DNA from: Gryganskiella cystojenkinii
Taxonomy: Eukaryota; Mortierellomycota; Mortierellomycetes; Mortierellales; Mortierellaceae
Assembly (NCBI GenBank): GCA_015852425.1
Contig: JAAAIG010000323.1
Span: 1-38,658 of the forward strand
Length of the DNA: 38,658 nucleotides
Direction: 5' to 3'
The notes under the pieces are model-generated. The model was given only the letters and a program-made list of their open reading frames with translations. It ran no database searches and was not told the origin of the DNA. Positions 11,254-21,211 of this stretch are shown in pieces (within the stretch, counting starts at the first letter, position 1; the number at the start of each line of letters is the position of its first letter). The translations under genes were made by a program, and so were the position numbers.

Positions 11254-12612
11254 CTACGGCTTCGAGGCCACAAGTGCAGCCATGGACATTTCCTTGGCGT
11301 CAATAAAGTAAGCATTCAAGCCAACTCTGCCCTCCTCGGTCAAGATATCGAAGTCCCAACAAGCGATCGGCGCCACATCCGCATGTGGACCCATGGGAAC
11401 CATCCTTGGCGGTGAGATCGTCCTTGCTCTCGAATCACACGTGTAGACACGATAACGGGTTCCGATCGTAGAGACCAAATGTAATTTGGGTAACGTGGTT
11501 GATGACGACGAAAACATCAATGGCGGGAACCGGGACCGGATCTCTCGATCATAAAAATCTCGAGCCCTGTACGCTGATCGGTTTGTTTGTCTTGCAAGTC
11601 GAGGCTCCATTCCAAAGACCGGGTCACCGTTCTTGTTCCGAACGATAAACAACAACGCGTCCTCGCCGTATTCGTGACCCCAGGGTGTAACAGGAAAGAC
11701 CTGGGGTGTGACACTGTAACCTTCCTCGGGTGGAAAGACGGATGTGAGCAGAGCCCAATAAGCCGGGTACCAGACATCGACCGTGAAATGACGAGTATCG
11801 ATCCTGTCGATCCTGGCAAAGTTATTTTGAAGACGGACAGGCCACCAAGTCGACACTGGATGCGACTCTGAGACTGAAGAAAACGAGGTTGAGGTTGGAG
11901 AGGCGGAAGAAATGGTGGTAATGGCGGTGGAGGAAGCGCTCACACCGGTTTTGGCTTGTTCAAAGTAGGCGCCGAGAGCGGTCCTACCCTCGGGCGTAGC
12001 AATGTCTATGTTCCAACGACTCGCAGGGTTGGTGTCAATTTCAGAGTCTGGTCCATGGTCGATATTTTCGAGAGTTATTCGCGCGGTCCTGGCAATGATG
12101 TCCTCGGTGAAGACACAACATCGTGTTCCTATCGCAGAGATGACTCTGAATGGAAAATAGGTGGTCGAAGACGTAGACGAGGTAGTGTTGCTGCGGTCAC
12201 AACGGTAATCGAAGCGCACCTGACGAAAGAGATCTTGGATATCCTCGATGACATCCCATCGCTTCTGCGGACAATCGATATCAGCTGCTTTTTTGATGTC
12301 CAGCCCAAAGATAGGTATTGGCTTGCTGTCGGTGTTGAAATCGATGTCAGTGTTGGACCTGAAGAGGCCCTGTTGAAGGGTTTGTTCGACTTGAACAATA
12401 TAGCCTAGGTTGCCCTCACAATAGGCATCACAATCATTGCGACAAAGCTGAGGCGCGATCATGAACCCTTGTTCGAACGGGAAGATGGTTGCGAGCAAGG
12501 CACTGTAGGGTGGATGCCAATCCTTGTCATAACCGTTTTCAGGGATCTCAGAGAAGGCTTGAAGGATGTGCTTAGGCCAAGGAGGTCGTGTCTTTCCTGT
12601 AGTTGTACTCAT
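11254..12612 (-). CDS. Protein with a tandemly duplicated unknown domain, possibly PD-(D/E)XK-like
   Basis: Single exon, 452 residues. Two copies of one domain align by eye, about residues 32-225 and 281-440. Paired blocks are WHPPYSALLATIFPFEQGF with WYPAYWALLTSVFPPEEGY; IPIFGLDIKKA with DPVFGMEPRLA; ISAIGTRCCVF with VSTIGTRYRVY; and RWNIDIATPEGRTALGAYF with CWDFDILTEEGRVGLNAYF. A Ser/Thr-rich linker joins them. The middle block, a beta-strand-like segment ending in an acidic-x-Lys pattern, recalls the PD-(D/E)XK nuclease fold; copy 1 keeps D-I-K, while copy 2 has E-P-R, so copy 2 at least looks inactive. This fold guess is weak and I do not assign a function. I start at 12612 because the frame upstream only translates a C/T-rich leader (Leu/Ser runs). 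No signal peptide or membrane span. It shares no visible link with cytochrome b5 downstream. Confidence 0.75.
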   Translation of the reverse strand: MSTTTGKTRPPWPKHILQAFSEIPENGYDKDWHPPYSALLATIFPFEQGFMIAPQLCRNDCDAYCEGNLGYIVQVEQTLQQGLFRSNTDIDFNTDSKPIPIFGLDIKKAADIDCPQKRWDVIEDIQDLFRQVRFDYRCDRSNTTSSTSSTTYFPFRVISAIGTRCCVFTEDIIARTARITLENIDHGPDSEIDTNPASRWNIDIATPEGRTALGAYFEQAKTGVSASSTAITTISSASPTSTSFSSVSESHPVSTWWPVRLQNNFARIDRIDTRHFTVDVWYPAYWALLTSVFPPEEGYSVTPQVFPVTPWGHEYGEDALLFIVRNKNGDPVFGMEPRLARQTNRSAYRARDFYDREIRSRFPPLMFSSSSTTLPKLHLVSTIGTRYRVYTCDSRARTISPPRMVPMGPHADVAPIACWDFDILTEEGRVGLNAYFIDAKEMSMAALVASKP

Positions 12613-12716
12613 GATGTTGAACGGGGGAGGGGGTTTTCTTTTGGTGAGTGGATGGCAAGAGGAATTAATGAAAGAACAAGGAAAAAGAAAGAGAAAGAGG
12701 GAGAGACAGATGCAAA

Positions 12717-12736
12717 GAGAGAGAGAGAGAGAGAGA
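12717..12736. repeat. (GA)10 microsatellite
   Basis: Twenty nucleotides of perfect GA within a purine-rich stretch; on the minus strand it is the C/T-rich leader of the duplicated-domain gene. Confidence 0.9.
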
Positions 12737-12820
12737 AGTACCACGGATAGGGTGCGATCACTTTCATTTGACATTTTGCCACAATTTTCAAGAATAAAGG
12801 TTTATTTGGAAACAGCAAAG

Positions 12821-13186
12821 ATGACCTCCCTCTTAACCCCAGGGGTCGTATTCTTTTTATTCATTATCCTCCGCAACAGCGTGTCCATATCCAGTGCACG
12901 AACCTGTCATGAGCCCCTCGATGTGCCAGTGCCAGTTACTCCGGGGGCATACTCCGGTAACAATCCCTTACAAGCTGACGAATCCTACCAACCCGGGGTG
13001 AAGCATGAAGGCGTCGACTCTCCAGAGTTGCCAGGCGGCAGAAGTTGGTGCGAGCGAGGAGTAGTAGCAGCAGCAACAGCAGACGAATACGACGAGGACG
13101 TAGAAGAACCCTCAATTGACATGAAGATATCCTCGCCTCGGTCACGTTCTAACCCCTTCCTTGATTCGCCAACGACAAGGACATAG
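12821..13186 (+). CDS. Doubtful small protein with signal-anchor-like N-terminus
   Basis: An intronless frame of 121 residues in the divergent spacer between the duplicated-domain gene and the RanBPM gene. It starts with a hydrophobic helix (VVFFLFIIL, about residues 9-18) that could be a signal peptide or anchor, followed by a soluble part rich in Pro, Glu, Asp and Ser, with an acidic cluster (DEYDEDVEEP). I recognise no family. It extends in frame upstream to 12566, but that part is purine-repeat translation. Against it: the spacer also has to hold two divergent promoters, and an 86-codon frame exists on the other strand. Transcript evidence would decide. Confidence 0.3.
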   Translation: MTSLLTPGVVFFLFIILRNSVSISSARTCHEPLDVPVPVTPGAYSGNNPLQADESYQPGVKHEGVDSPELPGGRSWCERGVVAAATADEYDEDVEEPSIDMKISSPRSRSNPFLDSPTTRT

Positions 13187-13893
13187 CGATGCCTTCCATG
13201 CTGTTGTTTCCAGAACCGGTGGTCGCTCGCAGTCGAGAGTGCCAATGAGTTTGAGAGAGGGAGAGGGAGGAATGAACTTGTGAAATGAAGAAAAAGTAAT
13301 TAGAGTGAAGAGAAGGAGGGAAATGGAAAAAGGAGAATGGGTTTGTGAAAGAAACGCGATAGTCGCCAATGACGGAACCGTTTCCTGCGCCTTCTCACGG
13401 ACAGATCGCCGATTCAATAGGGTTCCTCCTCTGGGCGAAGTGGCGGAGAAAGAGAGAACGTTCTGTGACTGCATTGCTCAGGTGACCAATCTTCAAACGA
13501 AAGAAACTTTTTTTTTTTTCGCCTGCGTGCACTGCGTGCATTCACTAGAGTCCTTCAAAGAACATTTTTTTTTCATTCACATCCCCCCACTTCCTCTTCC
13601 TCCATCACTGTTTTCGAATCAACTGTCTCTCTCTGAATTCGTTGTCCCTTTCTATTTTCTTCCCAACAACTCTTTTTCTCTTCTTTGTTATTATCGTTAT
13701 TATTACTCCACCCTCTCCTTCATTACCCTCTTTCGTTGAACCACTCGCTCTACCCCGCATTGATTGATCGTTTGAGACCGCGACAGCGAAAAAAACTTTT
13801 TTTTTTTTTCCATCTTTCTTTCTATTCATTCCCTCCTCTCTCTTTCTCTCCATCACAAAGCTCATCTTCCTTGTCATCCATAACGAGAACTCA

Positions 13894-16800
13894 ATGTCCC
13901 AGAACCTTCGTCACCGTCAAAGCCGTGCCCCAGCAGAGGACACCGACGCTAGGCCAAGCACAAGCCAAGAAGAGGATATCTCAGACACGGACACAGACCC
14001 TGCTCGCTCCGCTTCACCTCATACCCCTATTGTCCGTCCTGCCAACCCAACACCTTCATCCTCGGCATCAAACTCGACGTCTACCCTGGAGACTACTGCT
14101 GGATCTGCCCTTCCTTCCCTGTCTTCACCCCCACCCACCCTTCGTGGTACCATTGGTGCCGACAGTGGGAACACAACCACAGCACAGACTTCCTCGTCCA
14201 CGAACAGAACTGGACCGAATTCTGGCGGTGATGGCTCAACATCGCCCTCTGCAGAGACTCCAGCAGCAACACTGACGCCCCTTTGGCCAAGCGCATCTGA
14301 CCTTGCCAGAACTTCCATGAGCATAGTCTCACCTGTTCGCCACTACCCTCAGTTACACCTTAGAACTGCCAGGCAACAACAGAATCTCAATCACCCTCGG
14401 CTACCACTCCCGGATCGCGAGGATACCAGCGGAGGTACCAGTCGACCTCGTTCTATTACGTTCGGTACTCTCAAGAAGGCGTCCATGGGAAACACTGGTG
14501 GCCCGTCCTCGGCCGGATACACTGGTAAAAAGTCAAGAATGTCCGTGCTCCCATCGTACTTGCGTCAGACGACCTTTATTCAACATTTTCAACCCGAAGG
14601 GACGATCCCAGACTATCACAACTCATCGTCCTTGGACCGGGAACACTCGAAACGCCGTCGTCTCCTCTCGGACAGACGACGCCATGCGAACATTCTATTC
14701 GGGGACAGCGGCAGTGACAGCAGCACTAGTAGTGAAAGCAGCAGTGGGAGTGAATCCGCAAGTAGCTCACCCGAGAACGACAGCGGCACCTCAACTCCAA
14801 CACCAGACCACAAGCCACTCCGGTACCAACTTCCGTCTCGCTGGAGCAGTATCGACAAAACGGAAAAGACGGAGCTGTTGGAGGATGACCTGCAGGTCTT
14901 TTACACAGGTATGAGGTTAATTGATGCACGGCCATTATGGAATATGCTTCTCATTGCAAATCCAGGAGTTCGTACTCTGGCACTAACTGGGTGTATCGTA
15001 AACAACCTTTAGGTCCCGGCAAAGAAGATCGAGATGCCTCTGCTATTCGAGCTAATAGGCCGATCCCAGCACAGTGTGGAGTCTACTACTACGAGGTCTT
15101 CATCAAGAGCAAAGGACAAAGCGGGTAATACGATGCAGCTCTCTGACGAATGCGTTTTTTACTTTGCCATCCGTGCCCTGACAATCCTCCCACTCCTCTG
15201 TTATGTGACCGCTGCATCATAGATATATTGGTGTTGGAGTCTGCAACGCGACCGTCGCCTTGGACCGTTTACCAGGTATGCGGTGCAATCGTCGTGCATG
15301 TAGAGTCAGCATTAAGATCACATCATATATGCATTTTACTCACACTTTCAACTTTTCATACTTTCTAGGCTGGGAGCCTCAATCTTGGGGCTATCATGGC
15401 GACGACGGCAATAGTTTTGGTGGATGCGGCAACGGACGGCCATTTGGACCCGTATTTACCACTGGTGACACTGTTGGATGTGGAGTCAACTTTCGGGACA
15501 TGTCTCTCTTTTACACCAAGAACGGTGCCTATCTCGGTATGATTATCGAAAGGTTATAGCGATACGGGTCGTGCATATGCGCGTATTGGATTTGTCTGTC
15601 GTTACCGTATGACTGACATTAACTGACCATGCTTATTTTTCATAGGCGTGGCATTCCGTGACTTAAAAGGCACACTATATCCTACTGTTGGAATGCGAAC
15701 TACAGGCGAGATCGTGGAAGCCAACTTTGGACAACGGGATTTTATTTTTGACATTGAACGATACGTGAAGGTACCGAATAGACTAGCTTACTTTCTCCGG
15801 CTAGCCTTCTTTGTTGAGATACTTATCTGGTCTTACTTTTTGGCTTTTAGGAGGAGAAATTGGAAGCCTGGCAGAACTTGGAGAGCACGCTGCACAAGGC
15901 TGCTGTAGAGTCCAATCAGGTTAACGCTCTTTCACACAGTCTCGGACAGTTGGTACTTTCATACATGGTCCACCATGGATACTCGGAAAGTGCGCGCCAA
16001 TTTGCAAACGATATCAGTCCTCAGCTGGCTGGAAAGAAGAAGAGTACAGGATTGACAAATGATACAGAGTATTCGGCAATGGTTCTTGACACTGAACGTC
16101 GGAAAGGTATTTTTAACTGCCTAGTAGAAAATTTGATGGAACTTTAGCAGTAATCTCATTTGTTGACAATTGACATTATGTTGTTCTCTTTGAGTAGTTA
16201 TCCGCGCGGCAATCATGTCAGGCGATATTGATAAGGCTCTGGAACAACTGGAGATGCACTACCCTAGCGTTTTAACCACCAACGAGGACCTATTACTTCA
16301 GTTGCGATGCCGAAAATTTGTGGAGATGGTGGCGTCGGCGTCCTCGCCTCTCAAGGTACTTGATTCTCAAGACCGGAATGGCAAAAGCAGTGGAAGTTCC
16401 AAGGCATCTGTGGATGTTGAAATGAAAGAAAAGTCGGTGGTAGTTCCCATGGATGTCGACGATAGCTCTGTCGAAGCTAAATCAAAAATAGAAGATTCGG
16501 CGAACGAGGAACTGGAGGGCTTGGGTCTCCTCAAGGATGCGATCCAGTATGGACAATTTTTGCAAGAACAGTACAAGAGTAACCGTAGACAGTCTGTCCA
16601 GGATATGTTGATCGACGCCTTCTCTGTGCTTGCGTACTCGGAACCACCCGCGGAGGATGTAACCTCCAGTAGTAAAGCCCCAGTCCGCAGCAGTAATGGA
16701 GACCACGGCACCCATCATCACACTCCTCCTCATCACCATCACCACCATCACCACCATCACCATAACGAAAACGGCCCCCAGCATCTGCATCACTCTTCTA

Positions 16801-16985
16801 AGCCGATCTCGCGCGAACGAGTCGCGAACACGGTCAATACTGCGATCCTGGTCTCTCAGAACCTGCCCAAGACTGCGCCTTTGGAAACGGTCTACAGGCA
16901 GACGGCCGTGGCTTTGTCGGAGCTGACTCGACAGGGATGTGGCGAGGCTGCGTTTTTTGACCTTGAGAAGGATTGTTTAGAGTGA
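13894..16985 (+). CDS. RANBPM: RanBPM/Gid1-like SPRY-LisH-CTLH-CRA protein
   Basis: Scaffold or substrate-receptor-binding subunit of the CTLH/GID E3 ubiquitin ligase (RanBP9/10 in animals, Gid1/Vid30 in yeast). Seven exons, 13894-14908, 15013-15124, 15223-15275, 15369-15536, 15646-15770, 15851-16106 and 16198-16985, all GT-AG with matching phases, give 838 residues. Residues 1 to about 330 are disordered, rich in Ser/Thr/Pro. The SPRY domain spans about 340-490 ([35 protein letters not shown]). LisH is about 520-552 ([18 protein letters not shown]), CTLH about 575-632 ([18 protein letters not shown]), and the CRA domain about 690-836. The CRA domain is split by a disordered loop with eleven consecutive His residues (755-765). 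The start is the first ATG after the C/T-rich leader. In yeast this complex degrades gluconeogenic enzymes on glucose; here that role is inferred. Confidence 0.95.
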
Positions 16986-17301
16986 TGGAGGCACATCCTA
17001 TCTTTCGATTTCTTAGAGGATGTGTAGATAGCAGTAGAGTCGTGTAATTTAAGCAGCTCCGTAACAAAGACAAAGCTAACTCAAAATACTCTACGTCGAT
17101 TAAACATTTCGATCGTGGTGGCCTTTTTCAGATGTTATTTTTTCGCAACATATTTTGCAGACCATCATTTCTTTTTGGAATTTTTTAATGTTTTTTTGAC
17201 GAAACGATCGTCCAAAATGCATCCTAAAGGAAAAGGAGCAAGGTACAATCTCCCGTTCCTTGCATTCTTCTTTCTGGCTCTCATCTTTAATAGTTCACTT
17301 C

Positions 17302-17324
17302 AATCGTAGTTTGCAACTACGATT
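17302..17324. repeat. Perfect 10-bp hairpin downstream of RanBPM gene
   Basis: AATCGTAGTT, loop TGC, AACTACGATT. It lies about 317 nt past the stop of the RanBPM-like gene, so it may sit at or just beyond the transcript end. One such hairpin in a window this size is not far above chance. Confidence 0.6.
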
Positions 17325-17925
17325 CATCGATTAGGTTTCAATAGAAAGTAGCGTGGAGGTAAGAACCCGCCGAGTATGTTGTTGGTTACTTATCGCATAA
17401 GACAACACCTTTTGAGTGATCAGAAGAACACTCGAAAATGTTCTGTCCATCGTTTGAAAAGATCTGTGTTGCTGGTTGCCGGCAATAGTTTTTGAACGTC
17501 TCTCTGTTCAAGTCCAAACAGTCATGACACGGCCACTGCCCTGCCCTTTGTCTCAGAGACGCAGAAAGCGCATTCGAGACTTGCAAAAAAAAATACCTAG
17601 GGTAAAAATGAACCACACGACGAAACCCAAAGTGTGATGAGCTTTTTTTTTCTTTTTCTCTGGAACATCCTTCCCAGTGTGTACCTTATTTTGCAGAAGG
17701 CAATTGAAAAACAATTGAAAAAAAAAAAAAAAAACTTATTGTTGTTTGGAGGAGAGTACATGTACACTACTACCACCCCATCCCTCTATCTCTCGTTCTC
17801 TCTCTCGGAGCTGGACTTCAGACGATAAGGCGACTCCCCACGGGCCGTTATCGATCAATTCTTTCTTAATCTTAAAACTACAAGTTGATTAGTTTTCGAA
17901 GAGGTTCTTGATGAGATGGACGATG

Positions 17926-17956
17926 CAACACAACACTACACAACACAACACAACAC
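17926..17956. repeat. ACAAC-type short tandem repeat
   Basis: Irregular pentamer array (CAACA/ACAAC units, one interrupted by CTA) in gene-poor sequence. Confidence 0.7.
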
Positions 17957-18090
17957 GACGCGCCCACATATCCTCGGACTACCGGAACGCGAAATCAAAC
18001 ATAACATAATAAAGCGAAGGGAAAATTTTGGCGCCTAGAAAGACCACCAACCTGCCTTAAAATGAAAAAAATAAAATAAAATAAAAAAAA

Positions 18091-18350
18091 CTCTCCAAGA
18101 ACCTGCAAGACAAGGTCCAAGATATCTTTGATGCCTTGTTCTGTTTCACTTGTTGGCGATATTAACGTCAGAGTTCAACTCGACATTGCTCTACAACGTT
18201 CAGCCAGAGAGGAGGGTTCCAGAAATTACAAAAAGAGCTCAAGAACCCAGAACTTTTCGAATACGTTCTTTGCTCCTTCTTGTCCAGACACTTCTAGCGA
18301 TCATTCAACGATGCTCTTGATACGCTCTTGGGAAGGGACCTTTCAAATCT
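18091..18350 (+). pseudogene. Decayed coding relic, helical protein of unknown family
   Basis: One frame from 18091 reads protein-like but is broken by stops. LSKNLQDKVQDIFDAL comes first, then a stop near 18163. The frame then reads QKLQKELKNPELFEYVLC and SFLSRHF, a stop near 18295, and RSFNDALDTLLGRDLSNL before another stop. The amphipathic spacing of Leu/Phe and charged residues, and the return to the same frame after each stop, suggest an old copy of an alpha-helical protein rather than random sequence. It directly follows an A/T-rich tract. I cannot name the family and no intact copy is in the window. Chance remains possible. Confidence 0.3.
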
Positions 18351-19274
18351 TTGAAATCATTGGATATCAAACTGAGGCACGAAGGGTCTTTCATGTTTTA
18401 CTGTCCACACAATCATGGTTTCGCATCTTGTTTAACCTCTTTTGGGAACGGGACTCTCTTTCCTTTAAGGAAGGACCAGAGACCCTATTTCGCAAAGCAC
18501 AATGATCGGTTACTATCGAGCATCCATTGAACATGTTTTTCGTCTTCTTCTGAATGTTTGGCATCAAGAAACCTCGCGATTAGCCATAATAAGAGCTTGG
18601 GGGGCGTCTTTCCCTCGCGTTCTTCTTTTTGTTGTCCTGGTTGTGGGTTTTAGAAACAAGGCGCTTATTGTCTTGATACGTTACGTTTATGAGATTGTTG
18701 TGCTTCATTCAGCCACTCAAAGAGCCGTGCGAGAACATCGAGATTAGGTGCCGAATTCAATTTTTCTTCGGTGCAAGAAATGAGTGCTTCGTGTTTTTTT
18801 TGGTCCCATGGTCGCCAAAAGGGTCCATCACACAGGTCACTGACCTCCGTCTAGTTTGTTTTTGTTGCTCCATGCGGGTGAAGAAGGATGATAACAGCTT
18901 CCTATTTAGGAAAAAAGAGTACCCTCTGTTCGTCAACAAGGGAGGACTCTCTCTTGCCCATCAAGACCGAGCCTCAGCTCCGAACGCATGGATCCCGAAG
19001 ATTGGAGTGAAATGTGACTCCATGAGGAAACAGCAGGGTCCCCGCACTGATGTGCATGATATGACGCTTTGCTTTTCGCTCCAGTGGTCTACAGCAAGAT
19101 AACTAACCACCGACCAAGCACTTCGAATATCTCGCTTCCACGGAGCCAAACACCCGGCCACTCGTTTTCGTCGTTTCCGTTATCCTAGTTCTTATTTAGG
19201 TTGTGTTTCTCTCTGGGAAACAAACTTCGGCGTACAGTACCGAATAAACCGTGCATGTGAGTTCGTTTTTGCTG
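18351..19274. other. Gene-poor sequence, possibly distal promoter
   Basis: No credible gene. Contains a perfect GGTCA-C-TGACC dyad at 18835-18845. Short frames at 18502-18747 and 18689-19102 lack any family features. Confidence 0.45.
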
Positions 19275-19763
19275 ATTGACCTCAGCGGCGCCGATCAGAC
19301 TCTTGAGAGCACTGGGCTGTCATACATTTGTCAGATAGAAAACCAAAAGATGGCTGTCTTACTATTTTCGGTACCGTCAACCTGGTTGACACACAAACTT
19401 TCCCATTAGAAAACTAAACCAAAGGGGGCAGTGCTGTCGTGCTCAAAACCAAAACAGGCAAATCGGGGAAAATTTACCAAACGGTCAATCGAAGTAACCA
19501 TGGTGACACAAAGAAGTGAAAGAAAGAAAAAAAATTAGTGCATCCGGATATGGGTACAGACTGGGTCAATCATCAATTGACCGTGCCCTTCTTGTGCCCT
19601 TCTTTCAAAAATTCCAATGCATCTGCAGCTCCGCCCGTTGGTACAACAGCGGGAGCTGTGCTCTCTGTTGATTGTCAGTCGATTGACGCGAAGGTTTGTT
19701 TCCTCTTTCGGAAGGCGTCAAAATAGTATAAAAGGAAGACAAAACTCCCCAAAAAAATTGACC
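19275..19763. promoter_or_regulatory. Cluster of ATTGACC/GGTCAAT sites upstream of C2H2 gene
   Basis: Five perfect copies of one heptamer: ATTGACC at 19275-19281, GGTCAAT at 19483-19489 and 19564-19570, ATTGACC at 19576-19582 and 19757-19763. The third and fourth form an inverted pair with a CATCA spacer. A related palindrome, GTCAACC-T-GGTTGAC, lies at 19376-19390. Seen directly; function as a binding site for a regulator, perhaps the gene's own product, is inferred. The core TTGACC equals the plant W-box, but no WRKY protein is in this window. Confidence 0.5.
19727..19733 (+). promoter_or_regulatory. TATA box of the C2H2 zinc-finger gene
   Basis: TATAAAA, a full consensus, 171 nt before the ATG at 19904 and followed by a C/T-rich leader and a CA repeat. 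Confidence 0.65.
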
Positions 19764-19817
19764 ATCATCCAAAAACTTATTCGCTCTTCTCTCGGTTTTC
19801 ATTTTCCCTCCCTTGTT

Positions 19818-19843
19818 CACACACACACACACACACACACACA
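19818..19843. repeat. (CA)13 microsatellite
   Basis: Perfect dinucleotide run in the leader of the zinc-finger gene, between the TATA box and the start codon; length variation here would alter the leader only. Confidence 0.95.
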
Positions 19844-19903
19844 AATTATTCTTTTCCCTTTTTTTTTCCACAAAACAACTCTCAGCTACACACCATCAAA
19901 GCA

Positions 19904-21211
19904 ATGTCTATCAGACAAGCCGATACTACCCTTGTCTCTCTTAAACGCGAGACGACCGAGGACATGAGCAAACTCTACACAACCCTCTTTGAGGACGACA
20001 CACAACAACAACAGCAGTACTTTCAACAACGCGACCTCAGCTCCCCCGAAGTCACCTCTCCCTGGGAGACGATGCCCGATTCCCCCGGCTCCCCCTATTT
20101 CTCGACCTGCTCCACGCCTTCCTCTCCTGACACAAGTTTCACGGTCTCTGGGATTGGATCTCCTCTCTCGACAGAGATGATGATGATGGACTTCTGTTAT
20201 CAAAACATGTCCTTTGAGGGCACCGCTAACGAACAACAACAGCAGCAGCCTGTGAACCTCTTTGACATTGCAAACATTGATGACTTGCTCGCTGCTGCCG
20301 AGAACGCCAACAGCGATATGTTTGCCAGCCTGTCCTCTTTTCAACCACAACATCTTCCACAGTCCTGGATGATGCCACAAGCCTTTTCCTTGTTCTTGAA
20401 CAATAACGATAACAGTGACAACAACGCACAGACCGCCGATTTGCTGGATCAATCACAACAACAGCAACTTACGGGGCAGGTCAACCAGAACCGGTCCGTT
20501 GGCCCCTGCCGCGCCACTTCACTCTCGCCCAAAATGCACCCTGCGCCTTATCATGTCAATCCCCGCCGGGAATTGTCACCCATGATTGTCAAACAAGAAT
20601 CCGAGGAGTCCTCTTTTTCCTCTTCCTCCTCTTCCTCTTCATCTTCTGCCCCATCATCACCTCACCATCATACCTGCTGCTGTTCCTCAAAAGCCCACAA
20701 GGCAGCCTCGCCCAAGACAAAGCCCTCAAAAGCTGCAACGAAAACCACAGCAACTCTGAACAAGATGCCCAAGGTCAAGAAGGAGGTTAAACCCTCAGCC
20801 AAGTCTTCCATCAAGGCCACCGAGTCATCGGCAACTTCAACGTCAACTTCAACTTCAACAACAACGACAACCCCCGAGCCCGAGAACGCGACCGTCCTCA
20901 ACGACGAGATGAACGAGAGTGCGATGGTCTTTGATCCAGAAACCGAGACCGTGACCTTCATTTGTCATCTCTGCCCCAAGGAAACGTTTGGTCGAATCCA
21001 TGATCTGAAGCGTCATCAGGCCTCGAAACATCAGGCTATATCCTGGGCCTGTGAGTACTGCGCACGTCCATTTGTGCGTCGGGATGCACTCTTGCGTCAT
21101 TACTCTGTCAAGGCTGTCCGAGACGATGGCATCCACCCTTCGGTCGAACAGCCAGAGTTGTTAATGGATGCCCGTGCAAGGGCCAAGCTCATGGTTGCGG
21201 TCATGAACTAA
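19904..21211 (+). CDS. C2H2 zinc-finger transcription factor
   Basis: Single exon, 435 residues. The first 350 are disordered and of activator type: Gln runs (about residues 34-40 and 109-113), Ser/Pro-rich segments, Asn-rich and Met-rich patches, a twelve-Ser tract broken once, a Lys-rich basic region (about 265-300) that may be a nuclear signal, and a Thr/Ser run. Two C-terminal fingers follow. Finger 1 has Cys354, Cys357, His371 and His376 (CX2CX13HX4H, one residue longer than usual). Finger 2 has Cys383, Cys386 and His399, but the next His is 411, giving HX11H. The linker region FVRRDALLRH is typical of fungal fingers, where two adjacent fingers bind short GC- or A-rich sites. The start is the first ATG after TATA box and leader. 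The target genes are unknown. No intron interrupts it, unlike most neighbours. Confidence 0.9.
   Translation: MSIRQADTTLVSLKRETTEDMSKLYTTLFEDDTQQQQQYFQQRDLSSPEVTSPWETMPDSPGSPYFSTCSTPSSPDTSFTVSGIGSPLSTEMMMMDFCYQNMSFEGTANEQQQQQPVNLFDIANIDDLLAAAENANSDMFASLSSFQPQHLPQSWMMPQAFSLFLNNNDNSDNNAQTADLLDQSQQQQLTGQVNQNRSVGPCRATSLSPKMHPAPYHVNPRRELSPMIVKQESEESSFSSSSSSSSSSAPSSPHHHTCCCSSKAHKAASPKTKPSKAATKTTATLNKMPKVKKEVKPSAKSSIKATESSATSTSTSTSTTTTTPEPENATVLNDEMNESAMVFDPETETVTFICHLCPKETFGRIHDLKRHQASKHQAISWACEYCARPFVRRDALLRHYSVKAVRDDGIHPSVEQPELLMDARARAKLMVAVMN

Larger units (their letters stand above)
12613..13893. other. Divergent spacer between duplicated-domain and RanBPM genes
   Basis: Apart from the doubtful small frame and the GA repeat, it holds purine-rich sequence and, from about 13560, a long C/T-rich leader with T-runs ahead of the RanBPM start at 13894. 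No RNA gene seen. Confidence 0.5.
16986..18090. other. Gene-poor sequence after RanBPM gene
   Basis: AT-rich, with a 17-A run near 17718-17734 preceded by two copies of CAATTGAAAA, the hairpin and the pentamer repeat listed separately. The open frames here (for example 17115-17309) are Phe/Leu-rich translations of T-runs and are not genes. Confidence 0.5.

Noticed and set aside
12613..12774. Upstream start for the duplicated-domain protein, which would look like a signal peptide
   Set aside because: The Leu/Ser stretch comes from a GA/TC repeat leader, so the hydrophobicity is an artefact of simple sequence.
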